NCBI RefSeq assembly: GCF_042435035.1
Contig: NZ_JBHMQT010000032.1
Span: 1-64,000, forward strand
Length of the DNA: 64,000 bases
Source of the DNA: Sphaerimonospora cavernae
GTDB taxonomy: Bacteria > Actinomycetota > Actinomycetes > Streptosporangiales > Streptosporangiaceae
Direction: 5' to 3'
Shown: positions 26,785 through 35,872 of the stretch, in pieces
How positions within the stretch are numbered: the first letter of the stretch is position 1
Layout of the letters: each line of letters begins with the position of its first letter
Notes under the pieces: model-generated
The model's database searches: none
The model's input: only the letters and a program-made list of their open reading frames with translations
Told to the model about the DNA's origin: nothing
Program-made: the position numbers and the translations under genes

Positions 26785-27849
26785 TCAGATCAGCCGCAGC
26801 GCGGCGGGCTCCCTCGGGACGAGCTCGCCGACGACCGGGGCGCCGGGGATCTCCCCCGCGATGAGCAGGCCGCCGGAGGTCTGCGCGTCGGCCACTAGGA
26901 GCAGATCCTCCTCGCCGAACCGGCCCGCGTCGAGGTGGGGCGCCACCCAGGCCAGGTTGCGGCGGGTGCCGCCGCTGACGTGGCCGTCGCGCACCGCCTC
27001 GCGGGCCCCCTCCAGATACGGCACGGCCGCGACGTCGACCACAGCGGTGACCCCGCTCGCCCTGGCCAGCTTGTACAGGTGGCCGAGCAGGCCGAACCCG
27101 GTCACGTCGGTGGCGCACCGGGCCCCGGCGGCCAGGGCCGCCAGCGACGCGTCCCGGTTCAGAGTCGTCATCGCCTCGATCGCCTGGGGGAACACCTCGC
27201 CGGTCGCCTTGTGCCTGGTGTTCAGGACGCCGACGCCGAGCGGCTTGGTGAGCGAGATCGGCGTCCCCGGCCGGCCCGCGTCGATGCGCAGCAGCCGCTC
27301 GGGATCGGCCAGGCCGGTGACCGCCATGCCGTACACCGGCTCGGGGCCGTCGACGCTGTGGCCGCCCGCCACGTGGCACCCGGCGGCCCGGGCGACGTCG
27401 AGGCCGCCGCGCAGCACCTCGCGGGCGAGGTCCATCGGGAGCGTCTGACGGGGCCAGGCGAGGAGGTTCACCGCCACGACGGGGGTGCCGCCGACGGCGT
27501 ACACGTCCGACAGCGCGTTGGTCGCGGCGATCCGCCCCCAGTCGTACGGATCGTCCACCACGGGGGTGAAGAAGTCGGCGGTCGCGACGATCGCCCGGCC
27601 GCCTTCGACACAGACCACCGCCGCGTCGTCTCCGTCGTCGAGCCCGATGACCAGCTCTCCGTTCGGCGAAGGCGGCGTGAGCCCGCGCCCCGGTTGCTCA
27701 CCCAAGGAGGGCCCGTGGGGATGCGCCGGTTGCGGTGCGAGCAGCTCGGCCACGATCGTCTCCAGCTCGCCCGGCGGGATCTTGCATGCGCACCCGCCTC
27801 CGCGCGCATGCCGGGTCAGCCTCGTCGTGTCCCTCTCCGTCGCCGTCAT
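26785..27849 (-). CDS. selD: Selenide, water dikinase
   Basis: A 354-aa enzyme that makes selenophosphate from selenide and ATP, the selenium donor for Sec-tRNA. The active-site motif is GGCACKIPP (Cys20, Cys22, Lys23), so it is a Cys form rather than a selenoprotein. GLDDGDDAAVV and DVYAVGGTPVVAVNLLAWP are the ATP and Mg binding segments, and ATDVTGFGLLGH and ADAQTSGGLL follow. ATG 27849 is chosen (GGAGAG directly upstream); earlier in-frame codons have no support. It converges with the NrfD gene; three short CTCAGKCCGACCC repeats lie between (26748-26786). It is divergent from tRNA-Sec/selA. Confidence 0.95.
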   Translation of the reverse strand: MTATERDTTRLTRHARGGGCACKIPPGELETIVAELLAPQPAHPHGPSLGEQPGRGLTPPSPNGELVIGLDDGDDAAVVCVEGGRAIVATADFFTPVVDDPYDWGRIAATNALSDVYAVGGTPVVAVNLLAWPRQTLPMDLAREVLRGGLDVARAAGCHVAGGHSVDGPEPVYGMAVTGLADPERLLRIDAGRPGTPISLTKPLGVGVLNTRHKATGEVFPQAIEAMTTLNRDASLAALAAGARCATDVTGFGLLGHLYKLARASGVTAVVDVAAVPYLEGAREAVRDGHVSGGTRRNLAWVAPHLDAGRFGEEDLLLVADAQTSGGLLIAGEIPGAPVVGELVPREPAALRLI

Positions 27850-28023
27850 CGTCTCTCCGATCCGCCGCGCCCGTGGGAGGTTGGGTTCCCAGCCCGAATA
27901 TCCCTCGTACAGCACGCCGCGTAGCGTACGACGCGCCGCGCCGGGCGGTGCCGTGACCTGGCCAACCGGCTCCGGTTAGATTTCCACGCGGAGTTCCGGT
28001 TCTCCTGGACGTCCGCTGCTCTT

Positions 28024-28116
28024 GGAGGTGTCTGGGCGCCTGGTGGCCCCCGCGGTCTTCAAAACCGACGAGGCCGAGGCTCTCGGCCTGGCGGGTTCGA
28101 TTCCCGTCCACCTCCG
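28024..28116 (+). tRNA. selC: tRNA-Sec (anticodon UCA)
   Basis: GGAGGTG (28024-28030) pairs with CACCTCC (28109-28115), leaving discriminator G at 28116. The anticodon loop CTTCAAA is framed by CGGT/ACCG and gives anticodon TCA at 28059-28061, which reads UGA. A long variable arm (GAGGCCGAG-GCT-CTCGGCCT) and the T arm GCGGG-TTCGATT-CCCGT follow. The long acceptor/T axis and large variable arm are those of selenocysteine tRNA. CCA is not encoded. Confidence 0.95.
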
Positions 28117-28117
28117 C

Positions 28118-29407
28118 GTGGATCCACGAAGGCGGGTGCCGCGCACCGACGCCGTCCTGGCCGATGCCCGGCTGGCCGCCCTGACGGAGCGGCTCGGCCG
28201 CGCGGTGGTCAAGGACGCCGTCGCGCGCGCCCAGCAGCGGGTACGGCAGGGCGAGATCGGCCCGGAGTGCGTGACGGACGCCGCCCTGGCCGTGCTGCCG
28301 CCGCATCCCACGAGCCTCCGACCGGTGATCAACTTGACCGGTGTGCTGCTGCACACCAACCTGGGCCGGGCGCCGCTGTCCCCGGCCGCCGTCGAGGCGG
28401 TCACGGCCGCCGCCGGGGCGACCGACGTGGAGTTCGACCTGGCGGGCGGAGCGCGGGCACGCAGGGGACGCGGCGCGCTCGAGGCCCTCGCCCGGGCGGT
28501 GCCGGCCGCCGAGGACGTGCACGTCGTCAACAACAACGCGGCCGCTCTCGTGCTGGCGGCCACCGCGCTCGCCGCCGGACGGGAGATCGTGATCAGCCGC
28601 GGCGAAATGGTCGAGATCGGGGACGGGTTCCGAATCCCCGACCTGCTGGCGTCCACCGGTGCCCGGCTGCGCGAGGTGGGCGCGACCAACCGCACCACGC
28701 CCGCCGACTACCGGGCGGCCATCGGACCGGAGACCGGGTTCGTGCTCAAGGTCCACCCGTCGAACTTCCGGGTCGAGGGTTTCACCGGCTCGGTCGGGGT
28801 GGCGGAGCTGGCCGGGCTCGGCGTGCCCGTGATCGCCGACATCGGATCGGGCCTGCTGCGAGGCGAGCCGCTGCTGCCCGGCGAGCCGGACGCCGCGAGC
28901 ACGCTCGCCGCCGGCGCCGACCTGGTGACGGCCAGCGGCGACAAGCTGCTCGGCGGCCCCCAGGCCGGCCTGCTGCTCGGCCGCCGCGACCTCGTCGACC
29001 GGCTCAGGCGCCATCCGCTGGCCAGGGCGCTGCGGGTGGACAAGCTGACGCTGGCCGCGCTGGAGGCCACGCTGCGCGGCCCCGAGACCCCCGTGCGCCG
29101 GGCACTGCACGCTGAACCGGCCGCCCTCGCCCGGCGGGCCGCCGCCCTGGCGGAGGCGCTGCACCGGGCGGGGATCGAGGCGAGAGCCGTACCCGCCGAG
29201 GCGACCGTGGGCGGCGGAGCGGCACCGGGCGTGAGGCTGCCGAGCGCGGCGGTCAGCCTGCCCGAGCGGCTCGCCGTGCCGCTGCGGACGGGCGATCCGC
29301 CGGTCATCGGCCGGTTCGAGGGTGGCCGCTTGCTGCTCGATCTGCGCGCGCTGCCCCCGGAGCGCGACGACGAGGTGCTGAAGGCCGTCCTCAGGGTAGG
29401 CCGGTGA
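28118..29407 (+). CDS. selA: L-seryl-tRNA(Sec) selenium transferase
   Basis: A 429-aa PLP enzyme that converts Ser-tRNA-Sec to Sec-tRNA-Sec with selenophosphate. VDPRRRVPRTDA is the typical opening, NLTGVLLHTNLGRAPLS the conserved glycine-rich segment, and ASGDKLLGGPQAG holds the PLP Lys276. The GTG at 28118 is two bases after tRNA-Sec; GTG 28136 with GAAGG upstream is an alternative. It overlaps selB's longer start by four bases. The frame also runs back through the tRNA gene, which is not coding. Confidence 0.95.
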   Translation: MDPRRRVPRTDAVLADARLAALTERLGRAVVKDAVARAQQRVRQGEIGPECVTDAALAVLPPHPTSLRPVINLTGVLLHTNLGRAPLSPAAVEAVTAAAGATDVEFDLAGGARARRGRGALEALARAVPAAEDVHVVNNNAAALVLAATALAAGREIVISRGEMVEIGDGFRIPDLLASTGARLREVGATNRTTPADYRAAIGPETGFVLKVHPSNFRVEGFTGSVGVAELAGLGVPVIADIGSGLLRGEPLLPGEPDAASTLAAGADLVTASGDKLLGGPQAGLLLGRRDLVDRLRRHPLARALRVDKLTLAALEATLRGPETPVRRALHAEPAALARRAAALAEALHRAGIEARAVPAEATVGGGAAPGVRLPSAAVSLPERLAVPLRTGDPPVIGRFEGGRLLLDLRALPPERDDEVLKAVLRVGR

Positions 29408-29499
29408 TGCGGGCCGACGCGGGATGGGTCCTCGGGGAGCGGGCCACCCGTCACCGCTGCGCGATGGCGCATCCCGAACTCCCGAACCGAGGAGGGCTG

Positions 29500-31269
29500 T
29501 TGCACGTCGTCGCCACCGCTGGACACGTCGACCACGGCAAATCGACGCTGGTACGGGCGCTCACCGGGATGGAGCCCGACCGGCTGGCCGCGGAGCGGCG
29601 ACGGGGGCTCACGATCGAACTCGGCTACGCCTGGACGGCACTGCCCTCCGGCGAGCGGGTGGCGTTCGTCGACGTCCCCGGGCACGAACGCTTCCTCGGA
29701 ACGATGCTCGCCGGGGTCGGCCCAGTGCCCGCCGTGCTGTTCGTCGTCGCCGCCGACGAGGGGTGGATGCCGCAGTCGGAGGAACACCTGATCGCGCTGC
29801 GAACCCTCGGCGTACGACTCGGCCTGCTCGCGGTGACCCGCGCCGACCTGGCCGATCCCGCTCCTGCCCTGGAGGACGCGCGGGCCCGCCTGGCGGAGGC
29901 CGGGCTGGGCGAGGCGGAGGCGCTGGCGGTGAGCGGGCGCACCGGTGAGGGGTTGGACGAGCTGCGCGCGGCGCTGGACCGGCTGGTGGCCGCGCTGCCC
30001 GCACCGGACATCGAAGCGCCGGTGCGGCTGTGGATCGACCGCGCGTTCACGGTGCGCGGCAGCGGGACGGTGGTGACGGGGACCCTCCCGGCGGGCCGCG
30101 TCTCTACCGGTGACGAGCTCGAACTCGACGGCGAGCGGGTGCGGGTGCGCGGCCTGGAGTCGCTGAAGGAGCCGGTGACATCCGTCGTCGGGGTGGCCCG
30201 GGTCGCCGTCAACCTGCGCGGGCGGATCGCACCGGAGCGCGGGCAGGCGCTCGTCACCCCCGATGCCTGGTATCCGGCTGACCTGGTCGACGTACGGGTG
30301 TCCCCCGCGGTCGCCCTGCCCGCAAGAGTCGTCGCGCACCTCGGCTCGGCGGCCGTGGCGTGCCAGGTGCGGCCGCTCGGGCCGGGCGTGGCACGGCTGC
30401 GCCTGGCCCGGCCGCTGCCCCTGCACCTGGGTGACGTGCTGCTGCTGCGCGACCCCGGCGCGCAGCAGCGACAGCACAGCGCACACGGTGTATCGCGGGT
30501 GCGGGCGGGGGCGACCGTACTCGACGTGCGCCCGCCGGCACTGCGCCGCCGCGGCGCGGCCAGGGAGCGGGCGTACGCGCTCGCACACGCGTCGGCGGAC
30601 GCGGCGTCCCTCCTGCGCACGCACCTGCTGCTGCGGGATAGCGAGCTCGTCGCGATGGGCTGCCCGCCGCGGACACGGCCGGTGCTCGCTGACTGGCACG
30701 CCGACCCGGAGCACTGGGCCGGTCTCGCCGCCCGGCTTCCCGAGGTGGTACGGCGCCACGCGGCCCGCGATCCGCTGGAGCCCGGGCTGCCGCTGGAGGC
30801 GGCCCGCCACGAGCTGATGTTGCCGGACCGCCGCCTGGTCGCCGCGCTCGTGCGACCCCCGCTCGCCGTCGTGAACGGACGGATCGTGGATGGACGGATC
30901 GCGGCCGGCTCTGCACGCCTGCCGGCTCCGGTGGCCCTGGCCGTACGCAGCCTCCTAACCGGACTCGCCGACACACCGTTCCGTGCGCCGGAGGCCGGAC
31001 GCCTGGCCGAGCTGGGCCTGGGACCACGCGAGCTGACGGCGGCCGTACGAGCCGGGGCGCTGCTGCGCGTGGCCGACGGCGTCGTGCTGCCGCCGGACGC
31101 CGATGAGCGCGCCGCCGCCCTGCTGGCCACGCTGCCCCAGCCGTTCACGGTCGGCCAGGCGAGGACCGCCCTGCGCACCAGCCGCAGGGTGGCGGTGCCG
31201 CTACTGGAGCACCTGGACCGAAAAAGGCTGACCGAGCGGCTGGACGACATCCACCGCCGCTGCCGTTGA
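29500..31269 (+). CDS. selB: Selenocysteine-specific elongation factor
   Basis: A 589-aa GTPase that binds Sec-tRNA and the SECIS hairpin to decode UGA. G1 is AGHVDHGKST (residues 7-16), G3 is DVPGHERF, and domain II shows RAFTVRGSGTVVTGTL; the C-terminal winged helices end VAVPLLEHLDRKRLTERLDD, which in family members contact the SECIS. TTG 29500 is preferred, with GAGGAGGG just upstream and HVVATAGHVDHG as the usual opening. A GTG at 29404 overlapping the selA stop would add 32 residues without family support. Confidence 0.95.
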   Translation: MHVVATAGHVDHGKSTLVRALTGMEPDRLAAERRRGLTIELGYAWTALPSGERVAFVDVPGHERFLGTMLAGVGPVPAVLFVVAADEGWMPQSEEHLIALRTLGVRLGLLAVTRADLADPAPALEDARARLAEAGLGEAEALAVSGRTGEGLDELRAALDRLVAALPAPDIEAPVRLWIDRAFTVRGSGTVVTGTLPAGRVSTGDELELDGERVRVRGLESLKEPVTSVVGVARVAVNLRGRIAPERGQALVTPDAWYPADLVDVRVSPAVALPARVVAHLGSAAVACQVRPLGPGVARLRLARPLPLHLGDVLLLRDPGAQQRQHSAHGVSRVRAGATVLDVRPPALRRRGAARERAYALAHASADAASLLRTHLLLRDSELVAMGCPPRTRPVLADWHADPEHWAGLAARLPEVVRRHAARDPLEPGLPLEAARHELMLPDRRLVAALVRPPLAVVNGRIVDGRIAAGSARLPAPVALAVRSLLTGLADTPFRAPEAGRLAELGLGPRELTAAVRAGALLRVADGVVLPPDADERAAALLATLPQPFTVGQARTALRTSRRVAVPLLEHLDRKRLTERLDDIHRRCR

Positions 31270-31304
31270 CGCGCTCCCCAGCCTGATGGGGATTCAGCCC
31301 GTGC

Positions 31305-31505
31305 CGCTTCATTCTCACGGATGATCTCTGTGGAGAGCCGGTGGTGGAACTCGCGGCGTGCATCAGCGACCTTCGCATGCTGACGAGCAACCTTCCGCCG
31401 GGCTTCGGCCTGGTTGTTCGGCCCCTTGGCCGTGCGGGGCAGGGACCGCCGAAGCTTCTTGAGTTTCTTCTCGGCGCGGCGCAGGAAACGCGGGGTGTCG
31501 AGTTT
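31305..31505 (-). pseudogene. Fragment of an IS200/IS605-family TnpB (OrfB)
   Basis: About 67 codons on the minus strand (KLDTPRFLRRAEKKLKKLRR and then ARRKVARQHAKVADARREFH, RLSTEIIREN) match the central helical segment of IS605-type TnpB nucleases. No RuvC-like catalytic motifs, start or zinc finger remain. It fills the 290-base gap between selB and the SDR gene and marks a former insertion. Confidence 0.75.
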
Positions 31506-31560
31506 CACTGGCGTGCACCCCCTCTTCCCGAGGCCGCCCCGCTCAGTCAGGATCAAGTCC

Positions 31561-32568
31561 ATGCGACTGTTGATTCTCGGAGGCACCTGGTTCCTCGGTC
31601 GAGCCCTGGCCGAGCATGCCTTACAGCGCGGTCACCACGTCACGACGTTCACGCGTGGAAAGTCCGGCAGCGACGTCCCCGGCACGATCCCGATTCGGGG
31701 AGACCGCACCAGCGTCGAAGACCTCACCGCGCTTGCCGTCCACGGCCCCTGGGATGCCGTCCTCGACACCAGCGGTATGACACCCCACCTCGTTGAGACG
31801 TCCACCAAAGCCCTGTCGGACGCCACGGAGCGATACGTGTACGTCAGCACCGTGAACGTCTACCAGGGCTGGCCCACGCTTCCCCTGAATGACTCCTCGT
31901 CTGTCCGCCCCTACACCCCGGAGGGGCCGCCCGGGGAGAGCGGTGCCGACGCCTATGGCCGGGAGAAAGCCGGCTGCGAGAAGGCCGTCAGCGACACCTT
32001 CGGTGACAGGTCCGTCCTGCTGCGGCCCGGCGTGATCGTCGGCCCTCATGAATACGTCGGCCGGTTCCCCTGGTGGCTCCGCCGTATCGCCGCAGGCGGT
32101 CGAGTACTCGCACCTGGCACGCCCGACTGGCCGATCCAGCCGATCGATGTCCGTGACGTCGCCGCCTTCGCCCTGGACGCCACAGAACGCTACCTGTCTG
32201 GGCCCTACACTCTCGCCGCGCCCATCGGCTCGGCCACGTTCGGCGACCTGCTGGAGACCTGTCGGCAGGTCACCGGCAGCACGGCCACGCTGGAGTGGGT
32301 GAACCACAACTTCCTGATCGAGCAGCGGGTCGGCGAGTGGACCGAGCTGCCGCTGTGGCGGCCGTATGCGGGAACGTGGCGGGTGGATGCTGCCCGCGCC
32401 CGGGCGGCCGGTCTGACTTGCCGCCCCCTGGCCGTCACCGTCGCCGACACCTGGGCGTGGCTGAACGACGGCGGTCCGCTTCTGGGCCACGAACGGGCCG
32501 CCGAACTCGGCATCAGCCCCGAGCGGGAGGCGGCGATCCTGGCCGAGTGGGACGCCCGGCGCGGCTAG
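31561..32568 (+). CDS. NAD-dependent epimerase/dehydratase family (extended SDR)
   Basis: A 335-aa extended SDR. LILGGTWFLGRALAEHAL is the glycine-rich NAD(P) motif; YVYVSTVNVYQGWP and the Tyr-x-x-x-Lys pair (DAYGREKAG) are the catalytic region; LLRPGVIVGPHEYVGRFPWWLRR is the substrate region. Such enzymes act on nucleotide sugars or on similar polyols. ATG 31561 (AGGATC upstream) fits the motif's position; the frame runs further back into the TnpB scar. Its end overlaps the XRE/TPR regulator tail to tail. It could supply the operon beyond the regulator. Confidence 0.85.
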   Translation: MRLLILGGTWFLGRALAEHALQRGHHVTTFTRGKSGSDVPGTIPIRGDRTSVEDLTALAVHGPWDAVLDTSGMTPHLVETSTKALSDATERYVYVSTVNVYQGWPTLPLNDSSSVRPYTPEGPPGESGADAYGREKAGCEKAVSDTFGDRSVLLRPGVIVGPHEYVGRFPWWLRRIAAGGRVLAPGTPDWPIQPIDVRDVAAFALDATERYLSGPYTLAAPIGSATFGDLLETCRQVTGSTATLEWVNHNFLIEQRVGEWTELPLWRPYAGTWRVDAARARAAGLTCRPLAVTVADTWAWLNDGGPLLGHERAAELGISPEREAAILAEWDARRG

Positions 32569-33941
32569 GCTCCCGGCGGCAGTGCCCGCACCGTGCTGCC
32601 CTGGATGAACGAGGCGAGGTCGTCGCTGAGCTGCTCGGCGGCCCGCCCCGCCGGGGTGAGCGCCAGCTGAGTGCGCAGCCCGTTCAGCCGATGCAGGACG
32701 GGGAAGGTCCGCAAGTCTGCCGGTAGCTCCAGTACCTCGGTCAGCGTCTGCCGGGCGTTGGGCAGATCGCCGAGGATGACCCAGGCGGTGGCCGTCTCGA
32801 TTCCGATGGTGGCCTCCACCGTCTGCGACCGGTCCTCGTCCGGTACCGCTTGGGCGTCCTCAAGGGCTTGACGGGTGTAGGCCAACACCTCGCCGGTGAA
32901 TCGGCGGATGGCCGACTGATCGAAGTCCGCACGCCGTAGTTGCAGCAGCTGCAGCAGGGCCGAGCTGTAGCAGCGCTGTTCACGTACAGGATCCCAGTCG
33001 AACACGCCGCCGATCGCCTGCAGTTCGTCGCCGCGTTCGTCTGCTGCCCTGGCGTTCATCGCCACACGGATCGACTGGACGGTTTTGTCGGTCTCGCCCA
33101 TGTGGGACCAGGCGCGGGCCGCGATGCTGTGCACCCGGGCTGCGGCAATTCCGACTGGCCGATGCTGTTCCGCCTTGCTGATGGCTACGACGGCATCCCG
33201 AGGCTGATTCGCCCAGTACGCGCTGGTGGCCATCATGCCGCGCGCCCACACCGCGAGCGGCACATGGTCGATGCTGGCGGCGTAGGACCAGGCAGCACGG
33301 GCGTGATCGACGGCCATTTTCATCTCGCCGAGATCGATACACACCTCGGCCAGCAGCGTGCTCGATACTCCGGCCAGGAAGTTCAGATCGGAGAGCTGCG
33401 CGGGTTTGCGGGTCTCGGCCATCTTGGCGAGGATCCGTTCGCGAACGGCGACCAACTCCGGGAACAGGCCCATCGGCGACCGCAGCAGGTAGGTGCGCGC
33501 CAGGTGGACGACATCGTCTTGCAGTTGCTCCATCGCCGCCGGCCCGAGTTCGCGTTCCGCGTCGCCCGCGGCATCCCTCGATTGGGAAGCGGCATCTTTC
33601 ATCATTTCGTACATCCCCCTGGGCTGGACATCGACGGGCGCGGCAACCAGGTGGGCAGGGGTGAGTCCCTGACCCGGCTCGGTGTCGACGCCGTCAGTGG
33701 TGCTGGGAGCCGCTGCGAAAAGCTCACTCGCCGGCAGGTCGAAAATGTGCTCAAGCACCTCGCACGCCTTGGGGTAGGGCAGGCCTTTCAGCCGGGCCGA
33801 CAGCCACCGATCCCACTGCCGCTCGCCGATCGCGAGGTTGTGGTAGCCAAGCTCCCGGGCTGCCGCCTCATAGGCACGGGAAAAGTGGCGGTAGGCCACC
33901 AGCCCCTTGGCCTGAGCGAGCTGCCTCAGCACAGTCACCAT
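32565..33941 (-). CDS. XRE-type/TPR transcriptional regulator
   Basis: A 458-aa protein. Residues about 1-75 form a helical DNA-binding-like part (VTVLRQLAQAKGLVAYRHFS, YHNLAIGERQWDRWLSARLKG), followed by a long TPR-like region of repeated helices (VDHARAAWSYAASID, WANQPRDAVVAISKAEQHRP). This is the plan of actinobacterial regulators that sit beside specialised-metabolism operons. ATG 33941 is chosen because AGGAAGG precedes it. It is divergent from the gene run starting at 34181, across a 240-base gap holding three AAGTC repeats. Confidence 0.75.
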   Translation of the reverse strand: MVTVLRQLAQAKGLVAYRHFSRAYEAAARELGYHNLAIGERQWDRWLSARLKGLPYPKACEVLEHIFDLPASELFAAAPSTTDGVDTEPGQGLTPAHLVAAPVDVQPRGMYEMMKDAASQSRDAAGDAERELGPAAMEQLQDDVVHLARTYLLRSPMGLFPELVAVRERILAKMAETRKPAQLSDLNFLAGVSSTLLAEVCIDLGEMKMAVDHARAAWSYAASIDHVPLAVWARGMMATSAYWANQPRDAVVAISKAEQHRPVGIAAARVHSIAARAWSHMGETDKTVQSIRVAMNARAADERGDELQAIGGVFDWDPVREQRCYSSALLQLLQLRRADFDQSAIRRFTGEVLAYTRQALEDAQAVPDEDRSQTVEATIGIETATAWVILGDLPNARQTLTEVLELPADLRTFPVLHRLNGLRTQLALTPAGRAAEQLSDDLASFIQGSTVRALPPGA

Positions 33942-34035
33942 CGTGGCCCTTCCTGCCGGACGCGCCGCGGTTCTTGTGCCCAACGGTAGAACCGGGGGCG
34001 ACACGGTGAAAGGAATTCCGGCCTTTACGGCAAGG

Positions 34036-34061
34036 AAGTCCGGACAAGTCGACCAGAAGTC
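34036..34061. promoter_or_regulatory. Three phased AAGTC repeats, possible operator
   Basis: AAGTC occurs at 34036, 34046 and 34057, that is 10 and 11 bases apart, roughly one helical turn each; the first continues into the palindrome GTCCGGAC. The set lies between the divergent XRE/TPR regulator and the coupled operon. Role as a regulator binding site is inferred. Confidence 0.35.
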
Positions 34062-34180
34062 GAAACAACGTCGTGGAGAGGTCGGCGATGACGCTTGTCC
34101 CGTCGTGGTGATGTCGACGCTGGGCAATGACGATTCACAGGCCATCACATTCACCAATTCCCCGTGAGGTACCGACCGAT

Positions 34181-34516
34181 ATGGAAACCGGCGCCTACTC
34201 TCCGCTTTCTCGGCCGTATGCGCTCTCACCCGCAGCGGAGGCGATCCGCCAGTTGGACGCCCACCTGTTCGCGACCCACGGCGTCACCGGCAGCATCATT
34301 GTCGGCACGGAGATGGCCATACTCCGGCTGAACGGCCTGACGGTGTGGTTCGCGGAGGGCGAGTTCCGCTGGACCAACGGCCTGCGAGACGCTGACGGCC
34401 TGCCGGACATGGACAGCGAATCGGCCACGAGGCCCGCGACCACTGCCGACCGCGTCTTCGAGCGCTATCAGCAGGTGCGGCACGAAGCCGGGTACTTCGC
34501 CGTCCGGATTGACTGA
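34181..34516 (+). CDS. Hypothetical small protein opening the operon
   Basis: A 111-aa soluble protein with no signal or membrane segment. It shows a beta-rich core (GVTGSIIVGTEMAILRLNGLTVWFAEGEFRW) and a C-terminal YFAVRID. No family is recognised and it does not look like a RiPP precursor with a cleavable leader. ATG 34181 is taken; GAGGT lies about 11 bases upstream. It precedes the HprK-like gene by 189 bases. Confidence 0.6.
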   Translation: METGAYSPLSRPYALSPAAEAIRQLDAHLFATHGVTGSIIVGTEMAILRLNGLTVWFAEGEFRWTNGLRDADGLPDMDSESATRPATTADRVFERYQQVRHEAGYFAVRID

Positions 34517-34705
34517 CCGGCGATGCCGCCTGCTCGTCGTCGCAACCGACGTGCAGATACAAGATCCGCTCGTGGTCGGTCCTGACGCCGGCCCGCGACC
34601 CGTTCGCTGCCCAGACAGTCCTTCCGTGAACGGCTCTGGGAGCAAGAATCACCACGCTGAAGCACATCTCTCTGGACACCGAATCGAGAGGGGGAAACAC
34701 ACATC

Positions 34706-35872
34706 GTGGACGAGTTGAACCTGCCGAGTGTGAACGGTAATGCCGTACGGGTGACTGCCGGGGAGACATCGGTGATCGTCAGCTCACCGGACCCGGGGAT
34801 CATCGACTGGATCACCGGCTACGTCACGCCGTGGTGGCACATCGCCTCCGCTAACGCTGCCGACGGTCCCCTGGTGGTCGCGACGGTGAGTGGAGTCGAT
34901 GAGGTGGCTGCCGAAGTGGCCGCCGGCGCCTGGGAGGAGGTCGGGTATCCGCGTGCCACGACGCGCTACGCCCGCAAGGAGGACGACACTGTGATAGCGG
35001 TTACGCCAGGTGAGCGTGTCGCCTACCGCTATACCCCTTCCCTGCATCGGATGGACGTTCACGGCCACGAGTCGTTGACGCTGGCGCGGGCGAGTGTTCG
35101 GGTGGCACGGGAGCTGGTGCGTGCCCAGATGGTCGGGGCGGGATGGACGCTGTTGCATGCCTCGGCGGCCGTCATGCCCGACGGACGGGCGGTGCTCACG
35201 CTCGGCGGGCGGGGCGCGGGAAAGTCCACAGTGGCCTTCACTCTGGCGTCCCGTGGCGCCGGGCTGCTGGGGAACGACCGGGTGTTCGCCCGCGTCCACC
35301 GGGACGGTGGGGTGGAACTGGCGCCGTGGCCATCCGGTGCCGCCGTCGGTCTGGGACTGCTGGGTGCGCTGGGCTGGATGGATATCGCTCGCCAACGCCT
35401 TGCGAACGGAGCTGGCCCTCACCCGTCCCAGGACCCGCGGGTGACCGCCGCGCTCCTGGCCGGGACCACGACAGCCCTGCGGGAGGGCACTCGTGAGCTG
35501 AAAGCGCACATCCGGCCAGAGGAGTTTTTCTCCTGGTATGGGCTCACCGGTGCCTCGTCGGGGCGGGTGGCTGCGGTGCTCTTCCCCGCCTTCCATTCTG
35601 ATGCGGAGCCCAAGATCGAACCTGGACGTACGGCCGCCGTGGCGGATGCGGACTTCGTGATGGGGGCGCAGGAGGACTCCTACCCCGATATCTTCGGCCT
35701 GACGGGAGGGTTGGGAGCGGGGTCCGCGCATGCCCGGGCCGCGGTCGCCGCTGAGCTGGACAAGCTGCCGGGCTATGCGGTCGTCCTGAGCCACGACCAT
35801 GGCGCGAACGCCGTACTTCTCACGTCCGTCGCGCAGGGCGCGGACGCCGACGTGCCAACGGTGCGTGGCTGA
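34706..35872 (+). CDS. HprK-like P-loop kinase-fold protein (copy A)
   Basis: A 388-aa protein. The first 140 residues are unrecognised; then WTLLHASAAVMPDGRAVLTL leads to the P-loop GGRGAGKST and LLGNDRVFARV, the layout of HPr kinase/phosphorylase and PEP-carboxykinase-fold proteins (LHA, GxxGxGKST, DD/ND). The second acidic residue of the usual LxDD reads ND. HprK-like proteins in natural-product loci phosphorylate small molecules or peptides, but the substrate here is unknown. GTG 34706 follows GAGAGGGGGAA. Its stop TGA overlaps the next ATG (TGATG), so the two are coupled. Confidence 0.8.
   Translation: MDELNLPSVNGNAVRVTAGETSVIVSSPDPGIIDWITGYVTPWWHIASANAADGPLVVATVSGVDEVAAEVAAGAWEEVGYPRATTRYARKEDDTVIAVTPGERVAYRYTPSLHRMDVHGHESLTLARASVRVARELVRAQMVGAGWTLLHASAAVMPDGRAVLTLGGRGAGKSTVAFTLASRGAGLLGNDRVFARVHRDGGVELAPWPSGAAVGLGLLGALGWMDIARQRLANGAGPHPSQDPRVTAALLAGTTTALREGTRELKAHIRPEEFFSWYGLTGASSGRVAAVLFPAFHSDAEPKIEPGRTAAVADADFVMGAQEDSYPDIFGLTGGLGAGSAHARAAVAAELDKLPGYAVVLSHDHGANAVLLTSVAQGADADVPTVRG

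Noticed and set aside
28022..28117. SelA extension through tRNA-Sec
   Set aside because: The added residues come from the tRNA itself; family proteins begin at the DPRRR segment.
29625..31586. Minus-strand open frame continuing from the TnpB fragment through selB
   Set aside because: Only the first 94 codons resemble TnpB; the rest is antisense to selB.
34181..34516. RiPP precursor
   Set aside because: The 111-aa protein lacks a leader/core layout and Cys/Ser/Thr-rich end, and no peptide-modifying enzyme of a known RiPP class is beside it.
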